A stretch of DNA of 64,000 nt, from contig NZ_RJJD01000002.1 in assembly GCF_003721515.1 (NCBI RefSeq), positions 62,001-126,000 of the forward strand, given 5' to 3'. The position numbers and the translations under genes are program-made. Shown here one piece after another: positions 1 to 8,223 of the stretch. The notes beneath the pieces are model-generated. The model searched no databases, had not been told where the DNA came from, and saw only the letters and a list, made by a program, of their open reading frames with translations. Position 1 is the stretch's first letter; each line of letters begins with the position of its first letter. The DNA comes from Rufibacter latericius (GTDB taxonomy: Bacteria; Bacteroidota; Bacteroidia; Cytophagales; Hymenobacteraceae).

Positions 1-170
1 TCATCTTTGACCTGAACCGGGAAGCCGGAACTACCCTGGTTCTGGTGACCCATGATGCGGAACTGGCTACCAGAACCCAGCGCATTCTGCGCATGAAAGG
101 TGGAAAACTGCTCTCAGACGAGTTGACCGGCCTTCCTCAAATGGAGATCCGGAGAGAGGGCAATCTTTAA
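1..170 (+). CDS. ABC transporter ATP-binding protein, C-terminal fragment (YbbA/LolD-like)
   Basis: The reading frame is open from position 3 to a TAA at 168-170 and gives the last 55 residues of an ABC ATPase; the rest lies before the window. The fragment holds the H-loop region (TLVLVTHDAELATR, with the switch His) followed by the usual tail in which the protein is described as removing or reporting cargo (ILRMKGGKLLSDE). Such a tail is typical of LolD/YbbA/MacB-type ATPases that work with FtsX-fold permeases, and the next gene on the same strand is exactly such a permease, so the two probably form one transporter. The assignment to family is firm; the substrate is not known. The 123 bp between the genes show no clear terminator. 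Confidence 0.8.
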   Translation, partial: IFDLNREAGTTLVLVTHDAELATRTQRILRMKGGKLLSDELTGLPQMEIRREGNL

Positions 171-293
171 AAGAGACAGGTTCATTCCCTAAAAGAACTT
201 TCCCTAATACGGCCTTCACCCGAAAAAATCTTATAGTAAATTTCGCTTTGGTTTAAAAAGGTAGGCATTTACAAAAAGCAGCCCCAAAACACC

Positions 294-2831
294 ATGAACA
301 AACTCAATTTTCCGTGGCTGATGCAAATGGCCTGGCGCGACAGTCGCCGGAACCGCTCACGGTTGTTTCTTTTCATATCCTCCATCATCCTGGGCATCGC
401 GGCTTTAGTGGCCATTTTCTCGTTTGGCTACAACCTGCGCGCCGATATAGATAACCAAGCCAAGGAAATGATAGGGGCTGATCTGGTGATTACCAGCAAC
501 CGGCCCGTAGACCCCAAGATGCTTCCCCTGCTAGATTCCCTAGGCAACCGCCGGTCAAGGGAGCGGAGCTTTGCCTCCATGATCCTGTTCCCTAAAAGCC
601 AGGGCACCCGCCTGGTGCAGATCAGGGCGCTGGAAGGGCAGTTCCCATATTACGGCTCCCTGGAAACGGTACCTGCGGCGGCCGCGCAAAGCTTCCGGAA
701 TGGACAACAGGCCCTGGTAGACAAAACCCTCATGCTGCAGTTCGATGCCCGTGTGGGAGATTCCATTAAGGTAGGGGAGGTCACCTTCCAAATTGCCGGT
801 ATCCTGAACAAAGCACCCGGGCAGACGGGCATCTCAGCTACTGTGGCCCCGGCGGTCTACATTCCCCTCAGATACTTACCCCAAACCGGTCTGGAGCAGA
901 AGGGCAGTCGCATCAATTACCTGTTCTACTACAAGTTCCCGGCGAAAGAAGATGTCAAAAAGTTGGTGGATCGTTTAGAGCCCCGTTTGGAAAAAGAGGC
1001 CCTAAACACCGAAACCATTGAGACCCAGCGCGAGGACATGGGTCGCTCGTTTAAAGACCTGACCAGCTTTTTAGCCTTGGTGGGTTTTATTGCATTGCTG
1101 TTAGGAAGCATTGGGGTGGCCAGTGCCATCCACGTGTACATCAGGGAAAAACTACGCTCTATTGCTATTCTGCGGTGCATGGGCGTGAGCGGAACCCAGG
1201 CTTTCCTGATTTATCTGATCCAGATCCTGGGCATAGGTTTATTGGGGTCTATCATTGGAGCGGCCCTGGGAACGGTGGTGCAACAGCTTTTGCCCCAGGT
1301 GCTGGCTGATCTGCTGCCGGTAGAGATCACCGTAGGTATTTCGTGGCTGGCCATCTTCCAGGGAATTGGGTTAGGACTGATTATTTCGCTTCTCTTCGCT
1401 TTGTTACCGCTGGTGAGCATCCGGAACGTGTCACCGTTGAATACGCTGCGCCTTTCGCTGGAGAGCACCAGTCTGTTCAAAGATCCTCTGAAATGGGGCG
1501 TGTATGCACTTATTCTGCTGTTCATCTTCGGGTTCACGTATTTGCAGACCGAGAAATGGAAAGAGGCCGCTTATTTCACCTTGGGGGTATTGGTAGGGTT
1601 TTTGGTGCTGGCGGGCATAGCTTGGGCATTGATGTGGTCGGTGCGGCGGTTCTTCCCGGAGTCGTTGAGTTATATTTGGCGGCAGGGACTGGCCAACCTT
1701 TTCCGGCCCAACAACCAGACCCTCATCCTCATTGTCTCCATTGGGCTGGGCACCGCCTTCATCAGTACGCTGTACTTCGTGCAAACCATTCTGCTTAACC
1801 AAGTCACTTTGTCGGCGAGCGAGAACCAGCCCAACATGGTGTTGTTTGATATCCAAGGCGGACAGCGAACGGCAGTTGCCCAACTCACCAAACAGCAAGG
1901 CTTGCCGGTGCTGGACGAGGTACCCATCGTGACCATGCGCATTGAGGAAATCAACGGCAGAACGGCTGAGCAGGTAAAGGAAGACAGTACCTTAGGTGTG
2001 TCGCCGAGGGCTTTCCAACGCGAAATCAGGTCTACCTTCAGGGGCAAACTTACGGATTCCGAGAAGATCATTGACGGCACCTGGCAGGGGAAAGTAGCTT
2101 CGGCACAAGACACCATCTATGTCTCCTTAGATGACCGGTACGCCGAGTGGATCAAGGTGAAAGTAGGTGACGAGATTGTGTTCAACGTGCAGGGCGCGCT
2201 CATTCCCACGGTGGTGGGCAGCCTACGAGAAGTGGATTGGAACCGTATTCAGACCAACTTCAGAGTGGTGTTCCCCGAAGGGGTTTTGGAGGCGGCCCCG
2301 CAGTTCCATGTGCTCATCACCCGTGTACCTTCTGCCCAAGCTTCTGCTAGATTCCAGCAGGCGGTGGTGCGGCAATTCCCTAACATCTCCATCATTGACC
2401 TGGAACTGATCTTAAGCGTAATGGACGAGTTGCTGGACAAGATCGGGTTTGTGATCCGGTTTATGGCGGCGTTCAGCATCATCACGGGCCTGGTGGTGCT
2501 CATCTCTTCGGTGCTCATCAGCAAGTACCAGCGCATGCAGGAAAGTGTGCTGCTGCGCACCTTGGGGGCTAACCGGAACCAGATCTTTGCCATCACGGCT
2601 CTGGAATACTTCTTTTTAGGCGCACTAGCCGCTGGTACCGGCATAGTCCTGTCATTGGCCGGTAGCTGGGCATTGGCTAAGTTTTCATTCGAGACCAGTT
2701 TTACCCCACAAGTTTGGCCGGTGGTCATCCTCTTCCTTTTAATTTCCGGCTTAACCGTGATTATTGGTTTGTTCAACAGCCGGGCGGTAGTAAACCAATC
2801 GCCACTGGAAGTGCTTCGCGCCGAGGGATAA
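294..2831 (+). CDS. FtsX-like ABC transporter permease (YbbP-type)
   Basis: 845 residues with the architecture of the YbbP family: one N-terminal membrane helix (about 20-45), a periplasmic MacB-PCD-like domain, three helices of a first FtsX domain (about 255-375), further helices near 400-490, a second periplasmic domain, and a second FtsX triplet at the C-terminus (about 715-840). The paired FtsX modules in one chain distinguish it from LolC/E or MacB and match YbbP. It follows the C-terminus of a matching ATPase (1-170), so an YbbA-YbbP pair is likely. Family knowledge suggests handling of lipids, lipoproteins or envelope stress rather than import; the substrate is unknown. Start ATG at 294 is preceded by an A-rich stretch, as usual in this phylum. 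Confidence 0.9.
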   Translation: MNKLNFPWLMQMAWRDSRRNRSRLFLFISSIILGIAALVAIFSFGYNLRADIDNQAKEMIGADLVITSNRPVDPKMLPLLDSLGNRRSRERSFASMILFPKSQGTRLVQIRALEGQFPYYGSLETVPAAAAQSFRNGQQALVDKTLMLQFDARVGDSIKVGEVTFQIAGILNKAPGQTGISATVAPAVYIPLRYLPQTGLEQKGSRINYLFYYKFPAKEDVKKLVDRLEPRLEKEALNTETIETQREDMGRSFKDLTSFLALVGFIALLLGSIGVASAIHVYIREKLRSIAILRCMGVSGTQAFLIYLIQILGIGLLGSIIGAALGTVVQQLLPQVLADLLPVEITVGISWLAIFQGIGLGLIISLLFALLPLVSIRNVSPLNTLRLSLESTSLFKDPLKWGVYALILLFIFGFTYLQTEKWKEAAYFTLGVLVGFLVLAGIAWALMWSVRRFFPESLSYIWRQGLANLFRPNNQTLILIVSIGLGTAFISTLYFVQTILLNQVTLSASENQPNMVLFDIQGGQRTAVAQLTKQQGLPVLDEVPIVTMRIEEINGRTAEQVKEDSTLGVSPRAFQREIRSTFRGKLTDSEKIIDGTWQGKVASAQDTIYVSLDDRYAEWIKVKVGDEIVFNVQGALIPTVVGSLREVDWNRIQTNFRVVFPEGVLEAAPQFHVLITRVPSAQASARFQQAVVRQFPNISIIDLELILSVMDELLDKIGFVIRFMAAFSIITGLVVLISSVLISKYQRMQESVLLRTLGANRNQIFAITALEYFFLGALAAGTGIVLSLAGSWALAKFSFETSFTPQVWPVVILFLLISGLTVIIGLFNSRAVVNQSPLEVLRAEG

Positions 2832-2842
2832 AATGATCTAAT

Positions 2843-2878
2843 GTTTAGGGGCTGTATTAAGTAAAGCAGCCCCTAAAC
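2843..2878. repeat. Intergenic palindromic repeat, copy 1 (possible terminator)
   Basis: Perfect 12-bp inverted arms GTTTAGGGGCTG / CAGCCCCTAAAC with a 12-nt loop, 11 bp after the permease stop codon. This is one of about 30 related palindromes in the window. It could act as terminator of the ABC operon, although no long T-run follows. Confidence 0.75.
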
Positions 2879-2943
2879 ACTGAATCTTTGCCAGAGGAAG
2901 AACAGACGACTCTTATCCCTTAACCTCGATTGTTTCAGTGATA

Positions 2944-2966
2944 TTTTCTGAAAAAGAGGCTTAAAT
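2944..2966. repeat. Intergenic palindromic repeat, degenerate copy 2
   Basis: Centre TTTTCTGAAAA followed by a right half-site ending AGGCTTAAA; the left half is eroded. Lies between convergent genes, 32 bp from the 3' end of the BNR lipoprotein gene. Confidence 0.4.
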
Positions 2967-2997
2967 CAGGTATACCAATTCCCTGCTTCTAAAATTC

Positions 2998-4242
2998 TTA
3001 TCCTTTCTTGTGGGCCGGCACGACCACCTGGTACCAGACTTCACTGTTCTTTCCCTGCTTTTTGGTGTAAGCTACCAGCACATTGGCGCTGGCTAATCCA
3101 AGAATGACGGGGTGCGTGGCACTGGTGGTATCTGACGTAAGAAAAGTTTGCCGCACTGGTTTCCCAACCGCATTCCTTACCTGTAGCCCGATTCTGGAGG
3201 AAAAGTTACCGGAGTTAGGAACTTGCTCGTCCCATACTAAGGCCAATTGATTTTCCCCGAAACTGGTTAATTGCGGATGTTTGGCCGAGGCTAGGCTGCT
3301 CACAGCTTCTCGCGGAGCGAAGGGGGTATTTTCCTTTTTATGGCTGTAGAAGACCCCACTTCCACCTCCCATGGTGTACCAGGCGGCGTGCAATCCTTGC
3401 TGGTTCCAGGCCAGGGTAGGACCGGTGTGAGGACACCCTTTGATGGCCCAGTTATCTAAACTGATGCGCTCCCGCGGCGCAAACGTTTTTCCATTATCAG
3501 AGGATACCAGGTGCATCATGTCCCGTATGCTGTCGTTGAGGATGGCTCGGTACGCGGTGTGCAGTTTTCCGGTCCCGTCCAAGAACAGATCGGTGCGGCA
3601 GCATTGGCAGAGTTGCTGGTCAATTACTTTTTCATAGGTGAAGCCCTGGCGCCCCCCAGTGGAGGAGAAGTAAAGCGAGGAACCTTCTTTGGGAGTGTTT
3701 TTGCGGGAATCGAGCCAAACCGCGGCAATCTCGCCGGTGGGCAGCACGGCCATGTCAAAGTACCGCTCGTCAATGCTGTTCTCGGCATCCTGGGCTAATT
3801 GCTTTGCCGCGGTCCAGGTCTTGCCTCCGTCAAACGATTGGGTGTATTTCACCAGTCCCGCATAGCTGTTCTCAGGGTTGGGGTTCTGGACCGCAAACAT
3901 GGCCAGGATGTCTCCATTGGGTTTGAAAAGCAATTTAGACAGGTTTTCGTCATGCGGGTAAACGCCCGCGGAGGTTGGAATGGCCGCCGGCTCCCCGAAG
4001 CTCCTGCCCCCATCAGTGGAGCGGGCGTACATTAGCAGGTGATTTCCCAAGGTATCCTGGGCCTGCACCCAGCATAGTACCGGGTTCCCTTTGTGGTCAG
4101 AAGTCAGGTAAGGGCAGGAGGCTTTCCTTTGCGCCATAGAGATTCTCTTCTCACCCGTCCCTGATTGGGTGGAATTCTGTCGACAACCTATCAGCAGGGA
4201 AAAGGAGATGAATAAAAGGAAAGAAGTAAAAAGTAATTTCAT
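2998..4242 (-). CDS. BNR/Asp-box repeat (sialidase-fold) lipoprotein with CxCC motif
   Basis: 414 residues from the ATG whose complement is at 4240-4242; an in-frame ATG 24 bp upstream (4266) would put eight residues before the signal peptide, so the shorter start is preferred. The signal peptide ends in lipobox L-I-G-C with Cys20. Asp-box repeats are visible as STDGGRSFG (about 75-83), SFDGGKTW (136-143) and SSDNGKTF (about 257), so a six-bladed beta-propeller is expected. A cluster CQCC at 212-215 and further Cys (SCPY at 43, GCPHTG further on) is unusual for a true sialidase and suggests a metal- or haem-related role. No RIP motif typical of sialidases is evident, so sialidase activity is not claimed. 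It is last in a minus-strand set after a TonB receptor and a Cys-rich small protein. Confidence 0.7.
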   Translation of the reverse strand: MKLLFTSFLLFISFSLLIGCRQNSTQSGTGEKRISMAQRKASCPYLTSDHKGNPVLCWVQAQDTLGNHLLMYARSTDGGRSFGEPAAIPTSAGVYPHDENLSKLLFKPNGDILAMFAVQNPNPENSYAGLVKYTQSFDGGKTWTAAKQLAQDAENSIDERYFDMAVLPTGEIAAVWLDSRKNTPKEGSSLYFSSTGGRQGFTYEKVIDQQLCQCCRTDLFLDGTGKLHTAYRAILNDSIRDMMHLVSSDNGKTFAPRERISLDNWAIKGCPHTGPTLAWNQQGLHAAWYTMGGGSGVFYSHKKENTPFAPREAVSSLASAKHPQLTSFGENQLALVWDEQVPNSGNFSSRIGLQVRNAVGKPVRQTFLTSDTTSATHPVILGLASANVLVAYTKKQGKNSEVWYQVVVPAHKKG

Positions 4243-4303
4243 GTATAGTTCAAATGAAGTCAGCACTTGGTTTAGGAATAAGATAAATGGTAAAACCGTT
4301 TAC

Positions 4304-4330
4304 GGGCTGTTTTATAAAAAGAGGGCCTAA
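4304..4330. repeat. Intergenic palindromic repeat, copy 3
   Basis: Half-sites CGGGCTGTTTT and AGGGCCTAA around a short A/T centre, lying in the gap between the TonB receptor stop and the BNR lipoprotein start on the minus strand. Confidence 0.5.
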
Positions 4331-4353
4331 GACTTAGTACATAAATACTTAGG
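4326..4353. terminator. Possible hairpin after the TonB receptor gene
   Basis: CCTAAG at 4326-4331 pairs with CTTAGG at 4348-4353. On the minus strand it lies about 30 bp after the receptor stop codon. The stem is short and the claim is weak; it also overlaps the palindromic repeat family. Confidence 0.25.
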
Positions 4354-4380
4354 CTGTTTTGTTTTAAGTAGAAGGACAGG

Positions 4381-6672
4381 TTATTTGCCTGCGTAAGTAA
4401 ACTGGTAGCCAAGACCTACATTGAAGGTGCGGGGTATCCCTTGGCGGTAGCTTTTGCCATAGGAGTACTTGTCAACCGTGGTAGCGTAGAGTTGATCTGA
4501 CAGGTTCACGGCATTTACCCAAGCCTCAAATCCTCTGAAAGCATACCCAACTCTGACGTTGAACAGGTCATACCCGTTGTAATATTCGGTGTTGGAAGGA
4601 TCCATATAGTATTTGCCTACGTGCTGCCACTCCAGGCTCAGCCGCAATCCTTTGGCGAAAGCGGGTTTGTAGGTCACCTCGGCGTTCCCGATGAAGCGGG
4701 GGGCGGTAGCCATTTCGTTGCGGGAGTAGTTGGCGCCCATTTCAACGTAGTCAATAAACCAATGTCGGGCGTTGGTGCCCGATACTCTGAATGATAGTTC
4801 CTCTACAGGTGAGTATTGAAGGGTGTATTCCACGCCCCGGTGCCGGGTACGGCCTGCATTCTGGTTTTGATAGGTTCCGTCATCCAGCCTTACCGAGATA
4901 ATTTCATTCGTTCCTTCCATTTGGTAGAAGCTCAGATCCAAATAGGCCTGGTGTTGCAGGAAACTCCACCAGCCGCCCGCCTCATAGCTGCGGTAATCAG
5001 AAGATTTGAGGGTGGGGACCTGGACGCCGCGGTACAGGTCTGTGATTTGCGGCGGGGCAAAACCCAGGCTATAGTTGGCGTACACACCTTTGCTTCGGCC
5101 TAAGTCATAGGTCAGGCCCAGTTTGGGGGAAAGTTGCTCATAGCCGTTCTTTTCATCTGGGGCTCCGGTGAAGGAGGAAGGTGGCAGGTAATTGTCAAAA
5201 GCATAGTCTAAGCGGTCGTACCGCAGGGCTCCCGTCAGTTTCAGGCGATCTATTGGAGAGACCTCAGCTTGCAGGTAGGCAGCGGTGTTAAGCAGGTCCA
5301 CTTTGTAATGGGTGAGCAGCGAATCTTCTCGAGTGAAGCCCGTGTACGTGCCCTCCTCATTCCGGTCAACGTCAATGAAATGGGCGGTGTAGGTAGCCGG
5401 GCTGTAATCTGCACTAAGCCCTGCGGTGAGGCTGGCGTTCAGAAATAAGAAGGCTTTCCGGTGCTGCGCGATAAACCCGTAACTGGAAAAAGCATCATCA
5501 TTGATCTCGCCCCTCGCTTTCAAAGGATTTTCCCGAACGTCTGAGATGGCATAGAACGGGTTCTGCCCGATGGAGTTCCGGCGTACAAACAAGGTCGCTT
5601 GCGTGTGGTTTGCAGAGTCCCAGGCGTGCTCCAGGGTACTCCGCACGCGCAGGGCTTTTACCTGCCGGTAGGTAAAGGTGTGTGGACTGCTGTATTCCTT
5701 CTGGAAGAAGCGGGTGCTGTCTAAGCCGCCGGTCTGGTCGGTTTTATAGTCTACCAAAGTGGCCGAAGAAACCAACTTGCTGCGGGGACTAAGGCGATAA
5801 TCGGCCCGAAGGGTAAAGGCCAGTTTATTAAAGTCGCTGTGGCTGATGATGCCGTCACGCTGGGCCGCATAGTACCCGCCGGCGTAAATGCCCACCTTGC
5901 CTACGGTGCCGGAGGCGCTGAAATCGGTGCGACGGTACCCTTGGTTGCTGGTTTCAACCTGGATTTTACCGGTCGGAACCGAAGCAGGGGCTTGAGTAAT
6001 AAAATTGACGGCCCCGCCGATGGCCTCGCTCCCGTACAACGACGAAGCCGGCCCTCGGATGACCTCAATGTTTTTCAAGGCCGCCATGTTGATTTCAATA
6101 AGGGCATTGTGGTTAAAGTCGCCGGAGGTCCGGATGGGAATTCCGTCTTCCAGGTACAGGAAAAGGCTTTTGTACCCGATGGGTTGCCGAATGGCCATGG
6201 TGTGCTGTTCATTACCCAGGTTCACCATGTACACGCCGCTCACTTTGTTCATGACCTGGTCCAGGGTGGTGGCTTTGGTCTCATGAAGGACTTGGCTGGA
6301 GATGGTGCTAATGGCCACAGGAGCCTCAGTACGAACCTGGGCGGCCCGGCTCGCCGAGACCACTACCTGATTTACCTGATGGGGTGAGGGTTGTAATTGG
6401 GCCAACAGGCTGGAACCTGTCACCGGAAGCTGCAAAGCCGTGTACCCCAGGTAGGAGATGAGCACAGATTCAGGTTGGTTTTTGGCCGACAAGGTGAAGC
6501 TACCGTCCGGCCCCGATGTGGTGCCCGAGGAACCCTGATTCAGTTGAATGGAGGCGCCCACCAGGGCCTCTTTGGTATACGCATCCACTACCCGGCCTTT
6601 CAGAGTAAATTGGCAATGGGCATAGTGCGCCAGCATCAGGAAAAACAGGATGCCGGTAAGTTTCTTTTGCAT
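4381..6672 (-). CDS. TonB-dependent outer-membrane receptor
   Basis: 763 residues from the ATG complement at 6670-6672; the longer frame to 6717 adds 15 hydrophobic residues before a good signal peptide (MQKKLTGILFFLMLAH...) and is not preferred. After the signal comes a carboxypeptidase-regulatory-like domain (FTLKGRVVDAYTKEALVGAS, about 21-105), a plug (about 125-230, with VIRGPASSLYGSEAIGGAVN), then a 22-strand barrel ending in GLGYQFTYAGK. It imports a ligand across the outer membrane using TonB energy. Upstream on the same strand is a small Cys-rich membrane protein and downstream a CxCC lipoprotein; this context suggests a metal or metal-complex substrate rather than a glycan, and no SusD partner is present. 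The ligand is an inference only. Confidence 0.92.
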   Translation of the reverse strand: MQKKLTGILFFLMLAHYAHCQFTLKGRVVDAYTKEALVGASIQLNQGSSGTTSGPDGSFTLSAKNQPESVLISYLGYTALQLPVTGSSLLAQLQPSPHQVNQVVVSASRAAQVRTEAPVAISTISSQVLHETKATTLDQVMNKVSGVYMVNLGNEQHTMAIRQPIGYKSLFLYLEDGIPIRTSGDFNHNALIEINMAALKNIEVIRGPASSLYGSEAIGGAVNFITQAPASVPTGKIQVETSNQGYRRTDFSASGTVGKVGIYAGGYYAAQRDGIISHSDFNKLAFTLRADYRLSPRSKLVSSATLVDYKTDQTGGLDSTRFFQKEYSSPHTFTYRQVKALRVRSTLEHAWDSANHTQATLFVRRNSIGQNPFYAISDVRENPLKARGEINDDAFSSYGFIAQHRKAFLFLNASLTAGLSADYSPATYTAHFIDVDRNEEGTYTGFTREDSLLTHYKVDLLNTAAYLQAEVSPIDRLKLTGALRYDRLDYAFDNYLPPSSFTGAPDEKNGYEQLSPKLGLTYDLGRSKGVYANYSLGFAPPQITDLYRGVQVPTLKSSDYRSYEAGGWWSFLQHQAYLDLSFYQMEGTNEIISVRLDDGTYQNQNAGRTRHRGVEYTLQYSPVEELSFRVSGTNARHWFIDYVEMGANYSRNEMATAPRFIGNAEVTYKPAFAKGLRLSLEWQHVGKYYMDPSNTEYYNGYDLFNVRVGYAFRGFEAWVNAVNLSDQLYATTVDKYSYGKSYRQGIPRTFNVGLGYQFTYAGK

Positions 6673-6776
6673 AGCAAAGGCTTTACAGAATAGAAAAAAG
6701 AAGAAATACAGAACCAACCCACAAAAGGTAGGGTACCGTTTACCGCTTCGGCTGGTTAGCCGAAGGTACTTTTATG

Positions 6777-7154
6777 CTATGCTGCCTTTTGCGGCGGGTG
6801 AAAGATAATATAGCGTACACCCGCCGGTATGCCGGCCGTTAGGGAAGAAATCAGGAACGGTTGTTCCTTTAAATAGAGGTGGGTAATGCGGGTAAAGGGC
6901 TGGTAAAAAAGGATAAGGTCTGAGCTCTGCTTGGTTTGCTTGTTAGACGAAGGCGTCTCGGTTTGCTCTGCTTTTTTGAGGTTCTTTTTCAGGTAACACT
7001 TCCCGTGGCACTGCATTTTGGGCTTCTCCCGGTTAATGCACAGTACTTGGGCGATGTAGCTTTTATTTGCTTGGTAATCAAGAACAATCATCAATTTGCT
7101 GAACACCTGGATCAGCATTATGGTCAAAAGCAATATGGTAATACATCTCTTCAA
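6777..7154 (-). CDS. Small membrane protein with CHGKC motif
   Basis: 125 residues. One N-terminal membrane helix (about 3-25) is followed by a short Cys-rich stretch with Cys39 and the motif QCHGKCYLKK (Cys49, His50, Cys53), a charged lysine-rich linker (to about 80) and a tail without clear features. I recognise the motif as a recurring one in small Bacteroidota proteins encoded before TonB receptors, but know no assigned function; a C-x-H/N-G-K-C cluster next to the membrane would suit metal binding or thiol chemistry. The start is uncertain: the frame begins with TTG at 7154 (complement 7152-7154) and has no upstream ATG before a stop. It is 104 bp upstream of the receptor gene and probably in one transcript with it. 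Confidence 0.7.
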   Translation of the reverse strand: MKRCITILLLTIMLIQVFSKLMIVLDYQANKSYIAQVLCINREKPKMQCHGKCYLKKNLKKAEQTETPSSNKQTKQSSDLILFYQPFTRITHLYLKEQPFLISSLTAGIPAGVRYIIFHPPQKAA

Positions 7155-7184
7155 ACGGCAAAAGCAAGGCGTAAAGGTAATTAC

Positions 7185-7194
7185 ATGACGTCAT
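7185..7194. promoter_or_regulatory. Palindrome ATGACGTCAT upstream of the CHGKC gene
   Basis: A perfect 10-bp palindrome, flanked by ATTA on the left (one extra base in between) and TAAT on the right, about 30 bp before the presumed start of the TonB locus. Its position suits an operator; no regulator gene is adjacent. Confidence 0.3.
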
Positions 7195-7296
7195 TAATTC
7201 TAATAAAGGTAAGTGCTGGATTTAAGCCCAAAAAGCAAAACAAAACCCTTCAAGAACTCCCTTACCCACAACAAATCCCTAAAAGGAGGTTTGTCC

Positions 7297-7330
7297 TTTT
7301 AAGCCTGATTTCAGAAAAGTAGGTGTAAAC
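7297..7330. repeat. Intergenic palindromic repeat, copy 4
   Basis: TTTTAAGCCTGATTTC then AGAAAAGTAGG and TGTAAAC, a degenerate version of the recurring palindrome, 45 bp from the end of the DUF962 gene. Confidence 0.4.
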
Positions 7331-7374
7331 CTTACTTGTAACCTAGTACGGAGTTTATTTGAAAAAAGCAGCCT

Positions 7375-7845
7375 CTAATATTTTAACCCGATTTTCTGGT
7401 AAATAAAACTGAGCAGCCACACCGGCCCGATGAGCAGGAACTGAAGGTCTTTGAGAAAGGAGGGTTTCTTTCCCTCAATTTTGTGCCCGATGAATTGCCC
7501 CACCCAGGCTACCACAAAAATGAGGAGGCATAAGGCCCAGAGCGGAAGTCGTTGCACCTGGTCTAGTTGATAGACAATCCAGAGGAAGAAGGAGGTGACC
7601 AGGATCATGCCCAAGGCTAGGCTAGGCGAAAGGGCCACGTAGTAGATCATGCACAGGAGCACAAACAAGATTCCCCAGTTGAAGATAAATGGAAGGTTCT
7701 CCAGAAACGCAGGGACGGGAATGGACCAGATCAAGCCCACCAAACTGATCATGATGGCCGGAACGCAGATCCAGTGGATGAGTTTATTGGTGCCGTTGCG
7801 GTGGCTCTCGGCGTACTCGTCAAGCAATTGATGAATGGCAGGCAT
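7375..7845 (-). CDS. DUF962 / Mpo1-like membrane protein
   Basis: 156 residues matching the Mpo1-like (DUF962, yeast YGL010w) family. The conserved opening with Tyr11, His15, Asn20 and His24 (YAESHRNGTNKLIHW) and the C-terminal GQFIGHKIEGKKPSFLKDL motif are both present, separated by four hydrophobic helices (about 28-50, 52-75, 78-95, 98-120). Yeast Mpo1 is an iron-dependent dioxygenase that shortens 2-hydroxy fatty acids by alpha-oxidation, and the His residues are its metal ligands; the same reaction is plausible here but unproved for bacterial members. It stands alone on the minus strand and ends with an unusual short tail IGLKY. Confidence 0.88.
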   Translation of the reverse strand: MPAIHQLLDEYAESHRNGTNKLIHWICVPAIMISLVGLIWSIPVPAFLENLPFIFNWGILFVLLCMIYYVALSPSLALGMILVTSFFLWIVYQLDQVQRLPLWALCLLIFVVAWVGQFIGHKIEGKKPSFLKDLQFLLIGPVWLLSFIYQKIGLKY

Positions 7846-8034
7846 ACCTCTTTTTTACTTCAAGATACAAAATCATACACAGGAAGTAAATAGGGGAAAT
7901 AACTGGAAAAGGGGTGGTCTATAGTCGGTACCCAAAGAAGGGCAGGAGGTAAACGGAAGTTCTTTTGAGGGAACAAGCCCGGTCAGTTTATCTCCTTATA
8001 TCCTGCTGCTTCTTAAGGTATTCTTGAATCACAG

Positions 8035-8069
8035 TTTTAAGGCTGCTTTTAGAAAAAGGGATTGAAAAC
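8035..8069. repeat. Intergenic palindromic repeat, copy 5
   Basis: TTTTAAGGCTGCTTTT and AGAAAAAGGG then TTGAAAAC; lies in the divergent gap between the DUF962 and DPP III-like genes, only 30 bp before copy 6. Confidence 0.5.
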
Positions 8070-8097
8070 GACCTCTGTTCTTTAGCGGCCCTGTATT

Positions 8098-8128
8098 GAA
8101 CCTGTTTTCTGAAAAGTAAGCTTAAATC
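8098..8128. repeat. Intergenic palindromic repeat, copy 6
   Basis: CCTGTTTTCTGAAAAG followed by AAGCTTAAATC; second copy in the same divergent gap, about 65 bp upstream of the predicted promoter of the DPP III-like gene. Confidence 0.5.
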
Positions 8129-8167
8129 GAAAAATTAAAGACCTGATTTTGGTGGAACGGTGTGGTT

Positions 8168-8199
8168 TTTGCCAACCATAGGCTAATTCCTTACTTTTA
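8168..8199 (+). promoter_or_regulatory. Predicted promoter of the DPP III-like gene
   Basis: TTTG at 8168-8171 and TACTTTTA at 8192-8199 with a 20-bp spacer, matching the Bacteroidota sigma-A pattern TTTG-N19/20-TAnnTTTG with one mismatch. The start codon follows 24 bp later. Confidence 0.5.
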
Positions 8200-8223
8200 G
8201 GTGATTTTACATTCCAAGATAAC

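Noticed and set aside
2998-4266. Calling the BNR lipoprotein a sialidase
   Set aside because: Asp boxes alone do not show sialidase activity, and the Arg triad and RIP motif are not evident.
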